NCBI GenBank assembly: GCA_037447605.1 | Contig: CM074818.1 | Coordinates: 1,129,253 to 1,193,252 of the forward strand | Direction: 5' to 3' | Origin: Zygnema circumcarinatum | Lineage: Eukaryota; Streptophyta; Zygnematophyceae; Zygnematales; Zygnemataceae | Length of the DNA stretch: 64,000 bases | Shown here: positions 1-12,600 of the stretch, in pieces | Numbering within the stretch: the first letter of the stretch is position 1 | How the letters are laid out: every line of letters begins with the position of its first letter | Program-made: the position numbers and the translations under genes | The notes under the pieces: model-generated | Database searches by the model: none | Told to the model about the DNA's origin: nothing | The model's input: only the letters and a program-made list of their open reading frames with translations

Positions 1-16
1 CCTCCCTCCCTCGCAG

Positions 17-1730
17 GGTCCTCGTTCGACTCGCCTATCTGTTTGCAAATGGGCCGTTTCGCACTCTCTGGATACGGAAGGGCTACGATCCGCGGAAGGA
101 TTCCGGCTCGCGCATGTCAGAGCGGCCGCCACCTTTCCTCCATGTTCACGGGGATGGAGGGAATAAGAAGCGAATACACCGGGAAGCCCAGTTATTACAT
201 TAGAGGAATTTCACCTTCTGGATATGTTTTTGGAATGCTCTGCAAGGTGCTGTGCATTCTACATTCTACATTCATTCATTCATTGCGTGTAGTCATTCAT
301 GGGCTGAGTTCTGCGTCAAAGAGGGTGCAGATATCAAATGCTTGACTTCCGCATTCCCCCCTCTTGGGCGGTCTCCCTCCCGGAGGTGCCCAAGCATGCG
401 GTGATGCCATGGGCCGACCTCTGCTCTTTCCGAGCACTGCCCCTCCGCCGCTTTGTGTTCCTTCAGCTGTGCGACCTGCAGGACGAGGAGGTGCGGGCCA
501 TGCTCAACGAGGAGGCGGAGAATTCCTCATGCACTGTGAGTACTTATTCTGTCCCCCGTGTCATGTTTTCAGTTTGCTGGAAGGTGTCTCTTTGAACCCC
601 AAGTTGCATGATCTATTGGGGTTTCTCACCCGTGAAAAATAAGGTCCACTTCCTTGTTGATTTTCTTGCTCATCACCCTTGTGGAAACGCTATCTTCTGT
701 TTTTTGTTCCCACCTTCAAAGTCCCATGCCTTTTTCTAATCGGGAACAGGGATGAAACAAACCCAGAACCAATACTCTTCTCAGAACCGTGAATTTTCCA
801 TAGACTTCATGACTCACCAACCCCCTCCTATTGCCGACCATTACGAACTTCTCACGGTGCGAACTTCCCTGCCCCTTTGGCCCCCTCCAGGAGGGTTCAG
901 GGTGGTTCTCGCGCGGCGCGCTTGAGCGCATGCGTGACCGTGTGCGCGCGCGCTTCCACTCGCTGCTTGCCCAGGGAAGCGAAGTGCGCGACGTGACAGC
1001 GGTCTTCGTCGGGAGGGAGCGGAGTGGCGGCCTGGCTGGAGGGAGGGAGGGAGTGGCGGAGGGAGGGGGAGTGGTGGAGAGAGAGGGGGGGGCGGAGAGA
1101 GAGGGAGTGGCGGAGAGAGTGGGGGGGGCGGAGGGAGAGGGAGTGGCGGAGAGAGAGGGGGGGGCGGAGAGAGAGGGGGGGGCGGAGAGAGAGGGGGGTG
1201 CGGAGAGAGAGGGGGGGGCGGAGGGGGAGGAGGTGGAGGGGGGGGCAGGGGAGGGGGAGGAGGAGGGGGAGGGGAGGGCCGCTGACTGGAGAGCTCGAGA
1301 ACGTGGAAGGGAGCAGCCGCTGGATGAAGGTCATTCTTTTTTATTCCCTGGTTTTTCTGACGTTGTTTGATTAGTTCTTAATTGCAAATAAGTGGATGGG
1401 GTAGGTTCTGTGTGTGTCTGTTTGGGATCAGCCGGTCGATGTTCATAGGAGATCTTGCAGTTACTTGAGGTTTGATGTTACGATCATCGAACAGATACTG
1501 ACGGGACCTCTCTGATCTATGCCTAATGTAGGAACGACAGAGAAGGAGCACTCGGCTATGCAGCTCCGTACCCTTCCCCACATGATGTTGTCTGAATTTT
1601 CTGCAGGATTGGAAGGACTGTCATCAGGGGAAGGCCAATCAGGCATGGGCATTTCGACGTTAGGAGCCCCCGTAGAAGAAGAGGACGCACAGGAATTGGG
1701 TTTGCAAAGGTTGCAGAAGCAGGCGAGCTG

Positions 1731-1761
<31 letters not shown>

Positions 1762-2748
1762 GGGAGAGAGGGGGAGGCTGACAGGGCAGGACCGGAGCTT
1801 GCAGCGTTAGCAGGGGAGCACAGACATCACAATGGAAGAGCAGCAACTTCAGAAGAAGGGGATGGATTGCCTGAAGGAGGGCTTGAAAATCGGGTCCTGG
1901 AAGATGTGCAGAAAAGGGACGAGGAGGAGCGTGAAGCACTTGAAGACGCAGTTCGTCCCGAGCCGTCGGCTTATGAAAGTGGAGGTCTTCTGGAAGAAGT
2001 GGACACAGTTATGGGTGAGAAAGAAGGTAGGGAAGGGAGGGAAGGGAAGGAAGGGTCGGACGGGGAGGGCGAAACGGAGAGAGGTGAAGACGATGATGGG
2101 GATGATGACGATGATGATGACGACGACGATGACGATGACGACGATGATGACGAGGATGAAGACGAGCTAGAGGTTGAGGTAAGACCTTCATAAAGGATAG
2201 GATGATTGATGTTAGTCCCAAAAAACCGGCCAGGTCTTATCATAGTGTCCTATTCTTGTAAGGCAACAAACTGAGATTTCAATCTCTCAGACTTTGCTTT
2301 CCACGTTAGTGCAAACGGAGCGCTTATTTAGAGGTATACTCTTGCTTGAATTTCTGCATGAAGTCAGGGCCTGTGCTGGGGTGTTTTGACGAGAAATTGG
2401 CCCTTCTCTTCGTCTATTTCTGTGCAGGATGGCGGCGTAGCAGAGGTTCAACACAGTATCCTTTTGTGCTCGCAATCGCGGCTGATATGTTCTGCTGCAT
2501 GCTGACGTGAAGGCCTGCGTGTCAGACCCCCCTCATCTCCCCCGTGTGTTGGGTTACCCTTGACGAGAGCAGCATTGGATCCCCGCCACGAGATTCCCGC
2601 TAGCGACTTCCTCGCCCTCATGGGCCAGTTTCCGCGTGTGCCAACCGATGGCAGCCCCGTTGGAGGCGAGAACCACGCGCTGCTCGCTCTCGGGGACGAC
2701 TACGACATATTTGGAGATGACGGGGAGGAGGAGTCGTCCGATGACTGA
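17..2748 (+). CDS. GTF3C5: TFIIIC subunit 5 (GTF3C5/Tfc1-like), 3' part
   Basis: This is the C-terminal part of the RNA polymerase III general factor TFIIIC subunit that binds the A box of tRNA genes in the nucleus. The 5' part lies outside the window. Exons I can place are 17-115, 331-535, 891 to about 1000, about 1607-2178, 2428-2455 and 2573-2748 (stop TGA). The first two join in phase to give GPFRTLWIRKGYDPRKD followed by SRIYQMLDFRIP, the hallmark GPFR..W...GYDPR and YQ.LDFR block of the family. It continues with FLQLCDLQDEEV and WFSRGALERMRDRVRARF. The 3' part encodes a long acidic run (about 20 Asp/Glu near 2090-2175) and ends in DIFGDDGEEESSDD, matching the acidic tail known in this family. 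The junction between the third and fourth exons is unresolved because a GGGGAGAGAG minisatellite occupies 1020-1280. Confidence 0.85.
1020..1285 (+). repeat. Purine minisatellite GGCGGAGAGAGAGGG
   Basis: About 265 bp of tandem, imperfect 15-18-base units of GGCGGAGAGAGAGGGG type inside the TFIIIC5 gene. The + frame stays open through it (Glu-Gly-Gly-Ala repeats), so it could be translated, but it more likely sits in an intron between the exon ending near 1000 and the exon starting near 1607. Confidence 0.85.
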
Positions 2749-3356
2749 GAAGGAACTGAACTGAACTTAATTGAACCGAATACCGCAGGTTGTGTGAGTT
2801 GCAGTCCGCAGCTTCCCTTTGTTTTTGGATGCTTGGTTGCCTGAGGGGTGCCGACCCTTTACATGTCGTACAGTTCACACGTTCTGTCGTTGAAATTGCA
2901 AACGTGCATGTGTGGGTTCGAGTGTGTGGGTGTGCAATTACGTGTGCTCCAGGACTGACCCAAGGGAGAACCGCCGTGGCTAGGCAGACGACGGAGCTAG
3001 TCTGCTGTCTGCAGGGTGCATATAGTGTCCCTTCGCACGTCGTTCTTAGAAAGTTAATCTCTGTCAGGGCCATTCGACATGAACGGAATGTGAAAACTCG
3101 GGTGATGTATGATAAAATATCCACAATTTACATGCCAATACAATTTCCAATTTCACAATTCTCTGCACTTGATCTTTACTATACATGGGACGTGTCTGGT
3201 GTGCAACCGACAATGACCGGATGAACTGCAGAGATGTGATCCCTTTCACGCCTTCGATTGGCTGCGCAGGGTCGTTCACAGCGTGTCATCCTCAGAACAC
3301 CGGCAGGGGCGCCTCCTCCCGCACTGGGTGTCAGTGGTTGTCAGCACGTAGAGTAT
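2749..3356. other. Convergent intergenic region
   Basis: This 608-bp stretch lies between the TFIIIC5 stop (+) and the TAF6 stop (-), so it should hold both 3' UTRs and poly(A) sites facing each other. I see no coding signal, and no convincing AATAAA on either side of the middle. Confidence 0.6.
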
Positions 3357-6300
3357 TTACAGAGTCAGTTCCATCTCCCTGGAGGGCACATAGGGCAGCA
3401 GCGCCTCCCCCAGCAGGCCCGCCAGGGCCACCCACAGGCGCCCGTCCTGCCCGCCGTCTGCCCGCGCTCTCGCCGGAACATCCTCCTCCTTCCCCTCCGT
3501 GGCCTCCCTCTGCTGCCGCCCGCCTTGGCTCTCGCGCACAGCGCTGTGCTTCTCGCCATCTGACTCCGCTGAAAAGCACATTCGAACACGCTCACTGCGG
3601 GCTTCCAGGTCTTCACGAGTCCGTCTCTTTCGGCTGGGAGCAACGATTTTGTCTGCGCAGCAGTGGAGAGGTAGAGTTGGGGTCTTGGATGTGCAAGCAA
3701 TGGGCACCATCCAATTGAAGGAAATGCTGAGAATGATCATGCCCCGAAGCTCACCAGCCTTCGAGGGATCCGTAATGACACGACGAGACTTGGAAGCCTG
3801 TTGTGAAAGCGGCGAGGAAGCAGGATAAGGAAAGTTCTGCTTCAGCCGCTCAAACATGCACCGGCCCGCCGCATCCTGCAAGCACTTCGAGGCAGTAGGC
3901 AGCGTGAGCTCGAACGGCAAAAGCAGCATCATGATCAGAAGGCAGCAGAGGGAATAGACAGAGAGTCTTGCATCCTCCCGAAGCACCCTCAAACGACACC
4001 CACTTATGCGAATGCGCCGCCCACCTGGAGAGCACCATAAACCCGTAACGCCTCATAACGCTTCATTTCATTTTTCTGCTCAGGACCTAGCTCCAAAAGT
4101 AGAACTCTCAAGTATGGAGTCAAATTTGGCAACACCAAGAGTCGCACCTGCACATAATTTACAATGACAAGAAAATGAGGTCAGAGTCAAGATGCATCCA
4201 ACGCAAAGACACGGCCACATTGCGTAAAACTCGCCCGCCAAGATTTCAACAGGTCCGGAACACATACGTTAGTTGCGGAAAGAGATTCCATATTCATACT
4301 TGGAAAAAAATACTTAACGGAACCTAACAATAGCAGTGTTCCAAAATCAAAGTGTACGCATGAAACAGGAAAGAAAGGGCAAGCCCGCAAGCATGTGTTC
4401 TGTTGTCAATCAGCGGACCAATGCAAAGTTGTGTGTTCAGAACTGTGAGCAGCACTATTGCTTCTTGACATAAATCTCAAGCAGCAAGACTGGTCATCAA
4501 ACACGCCGCATTTTTGGTCATTTCCAAAAGCTTAAGCCGCAATTCTTGACACCCTACAATCCCGCAACAAGACACCTTTCCCACTTGCCATCTCTCATGC
4601 AGCAACATGAAAACAAAAGGAGTTCACCGCCTTAGGAGGGCTGCGAAGGAGAGCGCAGCAATACCACGCGAGGGCCGAGTGCGGAAAGTCCTCGAATTGC
4701 GCCATACTGCTGCGAAATGGACCGCTTGGGGTCAAGAAAGGTATGCAGGAGGGTGCGCGTGACACGTGTCTGCAGATCTTGATACGCCTCCCCAAACCTG
4801 CTTCCCTTACACCGTGTACACCTTTCGGCCATTCAACAAGCTCTTCTTCTCAAGTAGGCAGTTTCTGTAAAGTTTTAAGGTTGAATGACATATCCCAGTA
4901 CTCCCGTGCGCCTCATTCTTAAGCTTCACAAAGCCAACCTGAATGCCATCCGTCCTGCCCTTCTCACTATAGAAATCATGCTATTGCCGGCTTTGTCTGT
5001 ACCGTTTGCATATGAAGGCGATCAGGGAAGCTGCATAGTCCCGAAGTTCCCAATGGCGGTTCGACTCTTTGCCTCCGAGTCGCTTTGCCGCCAAGCACGT
5101 GATGACAGATGGCATCAACTGGTGGAGCTGCATTTGCATCGAATGGCACAGTCAGATGCCTCATTTACGTACGATTTTCCTGATCCTGCAGGAAGGAGAT
5201 GCTGAGCAATGAGCAATCTAAGCACAGAAGTCTTTAACTGCGGAAGGAACATAATCAAGGGCCTTGTATTTCCGCGTTTTAACTCGAACCTCATCTACCC
5301 AGGTCTTCGGAGTCCACCCACTTTCAGAAGATTCAAGTAAATTGCTAAGGGTTTCTGGTCAGAAACTAACATGTCAGGCGAACTTTCTAATATTACCTAG
5401 CACAAAGGAGTCAGAGAAACCTGAACTAAGAAATGACAAGAGTCGATGCCTTCTAAAAAAAGGTCCATGGACAAAACACGGCGGAACGGAACGAAGAAGA
5501 GGAGGGAGAAAGGGAGGAAGGAGGCCGTCGAGAGAATGACATACATAGGGGTCTACGTGAATATGAGGATTGGCGAGGAGGCTCTGAACGACTCGCATGA
5601 GGGAAAACAGAAGCGGGAGATCACCAAGGCTGCGAGCAACCTGGCCCGCATAGACAGTCAGAGGACACAGAATCAGTGCAACAAGTTCACTTTTCTCTCT
5701 ACATAACATTATGTCAACTCAACATAGCCTCACAATCTTACAACTCCCTGGGCATCCCTGAGGTTTTATCATGCTCAGCTGTCCACCTTTGATCTAAGGC
5801 AGTGAACAGATTGATGTAATCTTTTATCAAAAGGGTGGAAGAAGAGGGGCACCTCATCCTGAATGAACTGTGTGAAGTACGGCACCAATGGGTGAAGACC
5901 AGCATCCGTGGCCAGACTGTGCAAGGCATGCTTGAGAAGCTCTCCTCCTCCCCCAGCGATAATAAGCTCTGTTATTTTCTCAAAGTACAGCTACAAACCC
6001 CAGCATTTGCACGCAACATAGCCCAGACTCAGAAACACAAAATGAACTCCAAAGCATTCAATTTGCCAGATCAAAAAGATAACAATATTTGACAGTCGGA
6101 ATGTCAAAGAAGAGAAGCCATACATGTAACGTCATCACACTGCCTCCATTCCTCAGATTGTCAGAAATCCGATAAGAAAACTACGCTCATTACAGGTCAA
6201 CTGGACGCTTAACAGCTATAATGAAGATAACAGGAGTTGCTTTCACATCAAGTAACTTCATTAACCTACAACTAGACCAACCAGGATCCTATACAAGTGT

Positions 6301-9091
6301 TTCCATTAGAGGAAGAAAACGCAGTCCGTATGAGCCATCCAATAATCTTCGACGTAGCTCGTGGGGATCCGACATAGAAGATAATGCGGCAGAAAAAGGG
6401 AAGTTTGGCCATTGGATAAAGACTTTCCAAGCTGCCCCTCCTCGCCTATCAAGATCTGTGGCAAAAAGCAGCCGAACTGTACCTGCAATTCCCGAGAAAG
6501 CACATGCTTCACCGCGGGTCTGACCTCCACGAGTTCATCTGCAGCAGGGGGAGGCACAGAAGGCTTCTTTTCCGCTGCAGGAATTGCCAGCGCTGCATGA
6601 GGACAAGGGAAGCCATGGTCAGAGCTTGCAGGAGCATTCACGAAGAAAGCATAAACTGCAAAGTTAAATGTCTGCTTTAAGCATAAGTCAAGAGGGAGGC
6701 GTCGAGCTGGATAGCTGGATTCACTAACAAGGCTTCGTCGCACTCTATGGTAAACAAAAATAGAGCAAAATCAGCAAGGTTAGAAGCCGAACAAGGGACT
6801 AGTGGACTCTGCAGGACACGACAGCTGCACAAGACAAGGTTGGTAAATAGCAGCTTGCCATCCACAGGCCACACAAGTTACAATACTGGAAACTTTAGAA
6901 GGCACTTTTTCTTCATTTCGATTAATAGTCCACTATGGCCTCTACAAAGGTGTAGTAGCTCCCATAACAAACAATACAGGCATCAAACAATATCTCGAAC
7001 AAGACCCCCCCTTCAGAAAAGAACGAACTACATTAAGCAGCTTTGTTGATACATCATTTCAGGAGAGAAATCATGGAACCTCAGTAAGCATAGAATAAAG
7101 GGAAAGTGCATCCCACGTTGGATAGGGACATTTTCAGGAATCGCAGGCTGCACGCCCTCCACTGCCAGCCAATGGGCTGTAAGTGACACATCCAATGGAG
7201 CTTTTGGCAGATTGCTCTCCAAAACCTGCATGGCGCAACTCCCCATCTAAGGACTCCCGGCAAACAGGTGGACTCACGGACGTCAAGTTCTGCGAGTCTC
7301 AGCCGTTTCTGCTGCAAACACTATTGGTGAGAAAAATTCCTGCAACTAATACATTAAATCTACAAGTTGAACCAACTACACCGTATCCACTTCATGCTAA
7401 CCTGGGGGCACATTTCAAAAGGTGAGCAGGCAGCCCAGTATAGAGGGGGATGCACAGACCTCCTTCAGTTCAAGCTCGCGCTCGTCTACAAAGATAATGT
7501 CCGAGTGCCCGAGAGCTCGTCGAAACCGCGAGGGATCTGCAGAAGCGAATCCGTACAACGGCTGCAAGGAGAGCAGCAGGTATAGCCACATGACCGATCA
7601 GAGCCCTCGTTCACACCAGGGCTTCAATTCCACAGAACCCGCGCTTGAATTGGCCAAGACGTCTACTGTACACGAGTATCCATTTCTGTATCCCTATTCG
7701 GATGGGGAATAGGTATACACAATTGGCACTGAAAGGAGAAGAATGCGCTCGAGTCTATATATGACATATGTCTGTGAAATCGGAAATCTCAAGTCAACTA
7801 AAACCTAGGAACCTACTAGGGTATTTTGCAAAAATAATTGGCAAAACATAGTTTGCAATGCAAGTACAACTCAGGTGTTTCGGTCAATCCTACCAGTTCC
7901 ACAGTCTACCTGAAGTCGAAATTACAGGTGCAAAAGGACCATCCTTTCTGCAAATATAAGCTTGACGACTCTATCCCCATGTGTAAGTAAACCAAGCTTC
8001 TGAGCCAAGATACGACGAGTACATGTATCAAACTTTCATGACAGCAGAACGAGTTATTTCTCTCCACAATTCGTTGACATCAGGACAAAAAACATTGAAA
8101 AACATTATCCGGAGTGAACCAACAATCAATCCACTCCAATGCCGGATAAGTGTTAAGTATTCAGGGTAAACTTAAAAAACCTTAAAAAACTGTCATTCGA
8201 AAGAATTAAAAATAAGGACTACATTGATGGTTGTGGTTAGAGTTAGGGTTAGGGTTAGGGTTATAGAGGTGATGGTTGGAGTTCTGGTTGGGTAATGGTT
8301 AGGACGAGTGTTATTGTTACGGTCGGGGTTGGGGGTTGGGTTTACGATAGGGTTAGGGTTGGGGTTAGGGATAGGGGTAGGGTCAGAGTCAGGGTTAGGT
8401 TAAATGATAGGGTTCCGGTTGAAGTATTGTCAGGGCTAGTAGTAGGATTAGGGTGAAGGGTTGGGTTTAGGGTTAGGGAGAGGGTTAGGGTTAGCGTAAG
8501 GTGATTGCATTCCTAATTCAGATGTATAGATGAGACAAACTAGCTAGCACTTGCGCTCTAGCAGTTTACATTCTTCTCCCTTCCAGTTGGGTACAAAAAC
8601 CGGCGGAGACTGCGAGACCTTGAAAACATTGGTAACGTGAGTTGTGCGAGGGTTCGAGTAGTAGCGACTTCTCAGGATAATGCAGAACTATGCCAGCTGT
8701 TGGGAGTGATATAACCTTTAACGGATGCCAGGAAAGTGCAGGAGAAGGTGCAAGACGAGCAAGCAACTGCACCTCCACATTTCTGAGGCTGAGTGCACTG
8801 TTTACGTCCTCCGTGGTCAGCACGGTGCGCTTCGAGTGGTGCATGCACTTGATGGCCTCCTGCAGACGTGCCAGCCATGGCATGCAAGTCGAGCAGGCCG
8901 TCAGCTCACAAGGGCTTGCAAGGGCAGGGCTGCAGCGCCGGGTGCGGGGCGCGGAGCGTACCCACCTGCATGATCTCGCGCATGCGGTACTCGACGTCGG
9001 GCGCGAGCGCGGCGGCAGCGTCGTCGGAGAGCTGCGAGATGCCGATGCTCTGCGCCGCCGCGCGGACGGCCTCCTGCGCCATCGTGCTCAT
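3357..9091 (-). CDS. TAF6: TAF6, TFIID (and SAGA-type) histone-fold subunit
   Basis: TAF6 pairs with TAF9 through a histone fold in the core of TFIID and acts in Pol II initiation in the nucleus. Twelve exons (complement) close in phase: 8966-9091, 8773-8859, 7460-7561, 7117-7225, 6483-6592, 5853-5990, 5545-5640, 5003-5127, 4665-4797, 4025-4147, 3755-3875, 3357-3652. They give 521 residues, close to plant TAF6 size. Residues 1-71 are the histone fold (start [20 protein letters not shown]; later [15 protein letters not shown]). Then come [10 protein letters not shown], the signature [27 protein letters not shown], and the HEAT-repeat TAF6C domain ([85 protein letters not shown]). The basic/acidic C-terminal tail has no clear family match, and the last intron (3653-3754) is frame-neutral, so it may be retained. 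Confidence 0.95.
8222..8505 (+). repeat. Degenerate interstitial telomere-like tract (TTAGGG)n
   Basis: About 280 bp rich in GGTTAGGGTTAGGG-type motifs, interrupted and mutated, inside the second intron of TAF6 (7562-8772). The unit is mostly the six-base TTAGGG rather than the plant-type TTTAGGG seen as longer-A variants elsewhere in the window (15.5 kb, 23.7 kb). Confidence 0.85.
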
Positions 9092-9677
9092 GGCGGCCGG
9101 GCGGGCCTGCTCCCTCTCCCTCCCTCCCTCCCTCCCTCCCTCCCTCCCTCCCCTCCCCCTCCTCCTCAACCTCCCCCTCCCCCTTCCCTCCCCCTCCCCC
9201 TCCCCCTCCCCCTCCCCCTCCCCCTCCCCCTCCCCCTCCCCCTCCCCCTCCCTCCCTCCCCTCCCCTCCCCTCCCCTCCCCTCCCCTCCTCCTTCCCCTC
9301 CTTCCCCCCTCTGCCCCTCTCTCACATGCGCGCGGCGACAGAGCAGGCAGGCAGGCAGGCGCATGCATGGCCATGGCCCCATGGCCTTATGGGCCCATAG
9401 CCATGAGGGCGTGCCGTCATCATCATCACATGCTGATGTCAGCGCCAGAGTCACCCGGCCAACTGCGCCTGCTCGCCGTACGGACTCGACCGTACGAACG
9501 CTTGAACTGGAAACCGGTGTAAGCGTTGAATGGTTAAACTGCAACATGGCACTGTTCCAGAGAAACTTTACGGGGAGTTGGAGTGCATGGAGCGCGCGTG
9601 GCGGCCGGGCCCACAGCGGGGGACGGCGAGAGCGAGGCGGAGGCGGTGGCGGCGGAGGGAGAGAGAGAGGAGGCGCC
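9092..9677. promoter_or_regulatory. Bidirectional promoter TAF6 / G-patch gene
   Basis: The 586 bp between the divergent start codons of TAF6 (-) and the G-patch gene (+) must hold both promoters and 5' UTRs. It contains a strict CCCTCC/CCCCTC pyrimidine tract (9113-9320) followed by a GCATGCATGGCCATGGCCCCATGGCC stretch of self-complementary NcoI-like palindromes. No TATA box is evident next to either start. The assignment rests on gene orientation only. Confidence 0.6.
9113..9320 (+). repeat. (CCCTCC)n pyrimidine tract
   Basis: About 200 bp of almost pure C and T, first CCCT units and then CCCCTC units, in the divergent promoter. All long frames overlapping it are low-complexity Pro/Ser or Gly/Glu artefacts. 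A polypurine-polypyrimidine mirror tract like this can form triplex DNA. Confidence 0.9.
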
Positions 9678-12600
9678 ATGGCGGCGGGCGGCGCACCTGC
9701 GGGAGGAAGGCTGTTCCAGGGCGTGGAGAAGGCCTCCGCCGCCTTTCGGCTCATGCAGCAGATGGTGCGCCGCTCTGCCCTCAGGGCTCACATATTGGAC
9801 TGCGAGAAGCCTTGCCACTTTTCTGCTCTTGCTGAATTTATGCTTTCTTTAGATCCTGTATGGCTTCTTGAACTGCTGTTGACCTCGGGACTCTGCTCCT
9901 GCTGGTCTTAAATTTCTGTGAGAAGATGTTATTGAGCTTATTGATATCAAAAACACATGAGAATTAAGTTGAGCAAAAGTGAGGACAGCTGTCCACCGCA
10001 GAGAAGCACTCGAGCTTCTTATGCTAACGATCGCTGGGTATAATTTTACCTTGTCGGATCCTGTTCAAGATAGTTAAAGGCAGCAGACTGCATCTCTGAA
10101 CGTCTTCTTGGCTGTCGTAGAACTCGTTAGTAAGGACCTGACTCTTTTGTTTCTGATTTTTTTCCACTGTCGCTTGCCAGGGATGGGAAGAGGGGAGTGG
10201 ATTAGGCAAGAACAAGCAGGGCATTGCTACTCATGTCCGCGTTACAAAGAAGCATGATAACGCAGGTCAGATAAAATTCTCTCTTGGTTCAGCACTCGTG
10301 CTAGTTTAGCTATGAACTTCCAGGAAACAATAAACTTGGCCAATGAGCTCTTTTGTTTTTAGTTTCCATGAGAATGTTTGGGTACTGTGCATTTGAAGTT
10401 GCTCATTCTTAGGATACTTGCAAAGCAGGAATTTTTCGAGCCTTCGTTTACGCACTTGCAGATCAGTAAGTCTTGTTGTTCGCAGTTGCTGATTGAGTGT
10501 CTCTGGTGTAATTGGCCGCTGACAGGTCTTGGCATCGCGGAGGCCAAGAAGGCTGGTTCTGACTGGACCGTCAACACTGCCGTGTATGACAACATTCTCA
10601 AAAACTTAAATGTGGTGAGATCAGGCTTCTGCATTGAGTCTGGACTCCAGGTCTTGCAATTGACGTGCAGACAGACAACAAGAAACACTCTCTTTACGTC
10701 TTGACTGTTGAGTTGTTCTTCGGTTGTTTCCCATAAACTTGAGGTAACCTGCAAGTTCGAAACCTGGTAATCCATGTACTTCTAAGTCATTTTTTAAACA
10801 GAGTTGTGCTACCGAGTGCGAACCTTTAGGTGGGACACCTTTGCTGCGTATCAAGAACGTCTGAGGACAGCGAGGATTGGCAAACAAATGCAAAGGACTT
10901 GGAAGTTTGCGTCAGAGATAGGATCAGGCAGTATTTATTCCTTTAGGATGAAAAAACATGTGACACGTTTATTGAATCGTTATTCCTAATTAGCAGAATG
11001 TTGTAAGTCGAAGGAAATGCGATGCAATTTATGGGGTAACACTTTATTAAAATATACACAGTGTTTCTTCTTGTGTGCAGCAAGCGGCGGGGCAGTACCA
11101 AAGTGAGTCTTTAATTACTACCTTCAACGAGGGTCACGCATTCTACTGATGTTGCCTATGTGTGTCAGCTTGCAAGTACTTCCCAATGCAGGCAAAGGTC
11201 ATTGTTTTTTTTTATGTTTGCCTTTTCATCACAGGGAGTAGTTTACGGACATATGTGCATTCAATCAAACGTTTATTTTCTTTGCAATCAGTGTAGAGGT
11301 TAATGGTTGAAGGTCTGTGTTTCACATGTTCTGGTTCTGTTACATACGTCATTTTGAAGCTCTTGATGCATTCTTCATGATGCTATTTGTTGTGATCTCT
11401 TGCTGCTGCAGAAAAAGCAGTTGAGGATAGCTCCGAAAGTGACTCAGATAGCGAGGTGGAGGACATAGAACCTGACAAAAAGAGCGAGGTCTCCACTACT
11501 CCTGCGATTACAAAACCAGTCAAGCTCGCTCGTCCGCAGGGGAGGTGCTTACTTGTGTGACTCTCACCTGATTTTGGTCAAGGTTAAACTTGCATCGATG
11601 CCGATATCAGGTTAGGCTTGCCTGGTAAATGCGTCAGACTGGTGCCATAGGACATTCAAAATAAGAGCTCAATTTTTTGACGTAGTCGACTTGACTCTCT
11701 GACATTGATGTAGTGAGTGGTCATTGGCATGCTATCACAGGTACAAGAGGAGAGAGGCGGGAAAGCAGGTGGCCTCGTATTCATCAACAGATCTCAGTGC
11801 AATCTTGGTAGCATACCTTCCTTTTGTTAATTTGAGCAAGTCGCAATTAAACATGGCTACCTATCTCAATCTTGTAACTGAGTTAGATGTGGGGTAGAGT
11901 GGCCATTCCTGAATAAAACCTACCCCTTTGCGGACAAACATAACTTCTTTATGAGATTCATTTATTCAGTAGATTTGAACCATGCTTGTTTCTTTGTCAG
12001 CTGTGTTTGTATCGTGGTTTAAGGTCCGCCGTTGGTCGAAGCCAAAGGTCCTTTTCTCATGTGTCGATCTGCATTGCATCAAACAGGGGCATGGAGCGAC
12101 ATCGAGCCCAACACCTCCCAAGGAAATTGCGAAAGTCTTAAAGGCAAATAGTAAGTAAAGGTGTCTGCACAGCTCCGTTGGACATGCACGAGCAGCTCAG
12201 CAGGATGCAGAGCCGTTTTTTTTTCTGCTGGATATGCAGCCCAAGGAGTCTGAGTGCATGCCATGTCTTCGTCTTTGTTTTTTCTTTTCTTCTGTCCTGC
12301 ATACTTTATTGTCGTGCCCGTCTTTGCAGCATGCGTGGGCTGAGATTCATGTGATTTTGACTCTTTTATGTTGTAACGCAGGTGAGGAACTACCCCCCAA
12401 GAATGAAAATGTTGCGCTGCTGTCGGAGATTAAACCTGCTACTCCGTCTCTGTTGGGCCGCCAACTCACTGCTTCGGTCTCCAAGCCAAGCCCTGCATGG
12501 TGGGGGAGCAAGTTTGGTTTTGTGAGAGCTGGGGAATTAGGGTCTATGCCTGTCCCTCAAAGTGATGTCACGACTGCTGGAAAAGTCCACCTATCGAAAA

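Noticed and set aside
8868-9911. 347-codon + frame across the divergent promoter
   Set aside because: It runs through the CCCTCC tract and antisense to TAF6 exons; the two real genes on either side are spliced and conserved.
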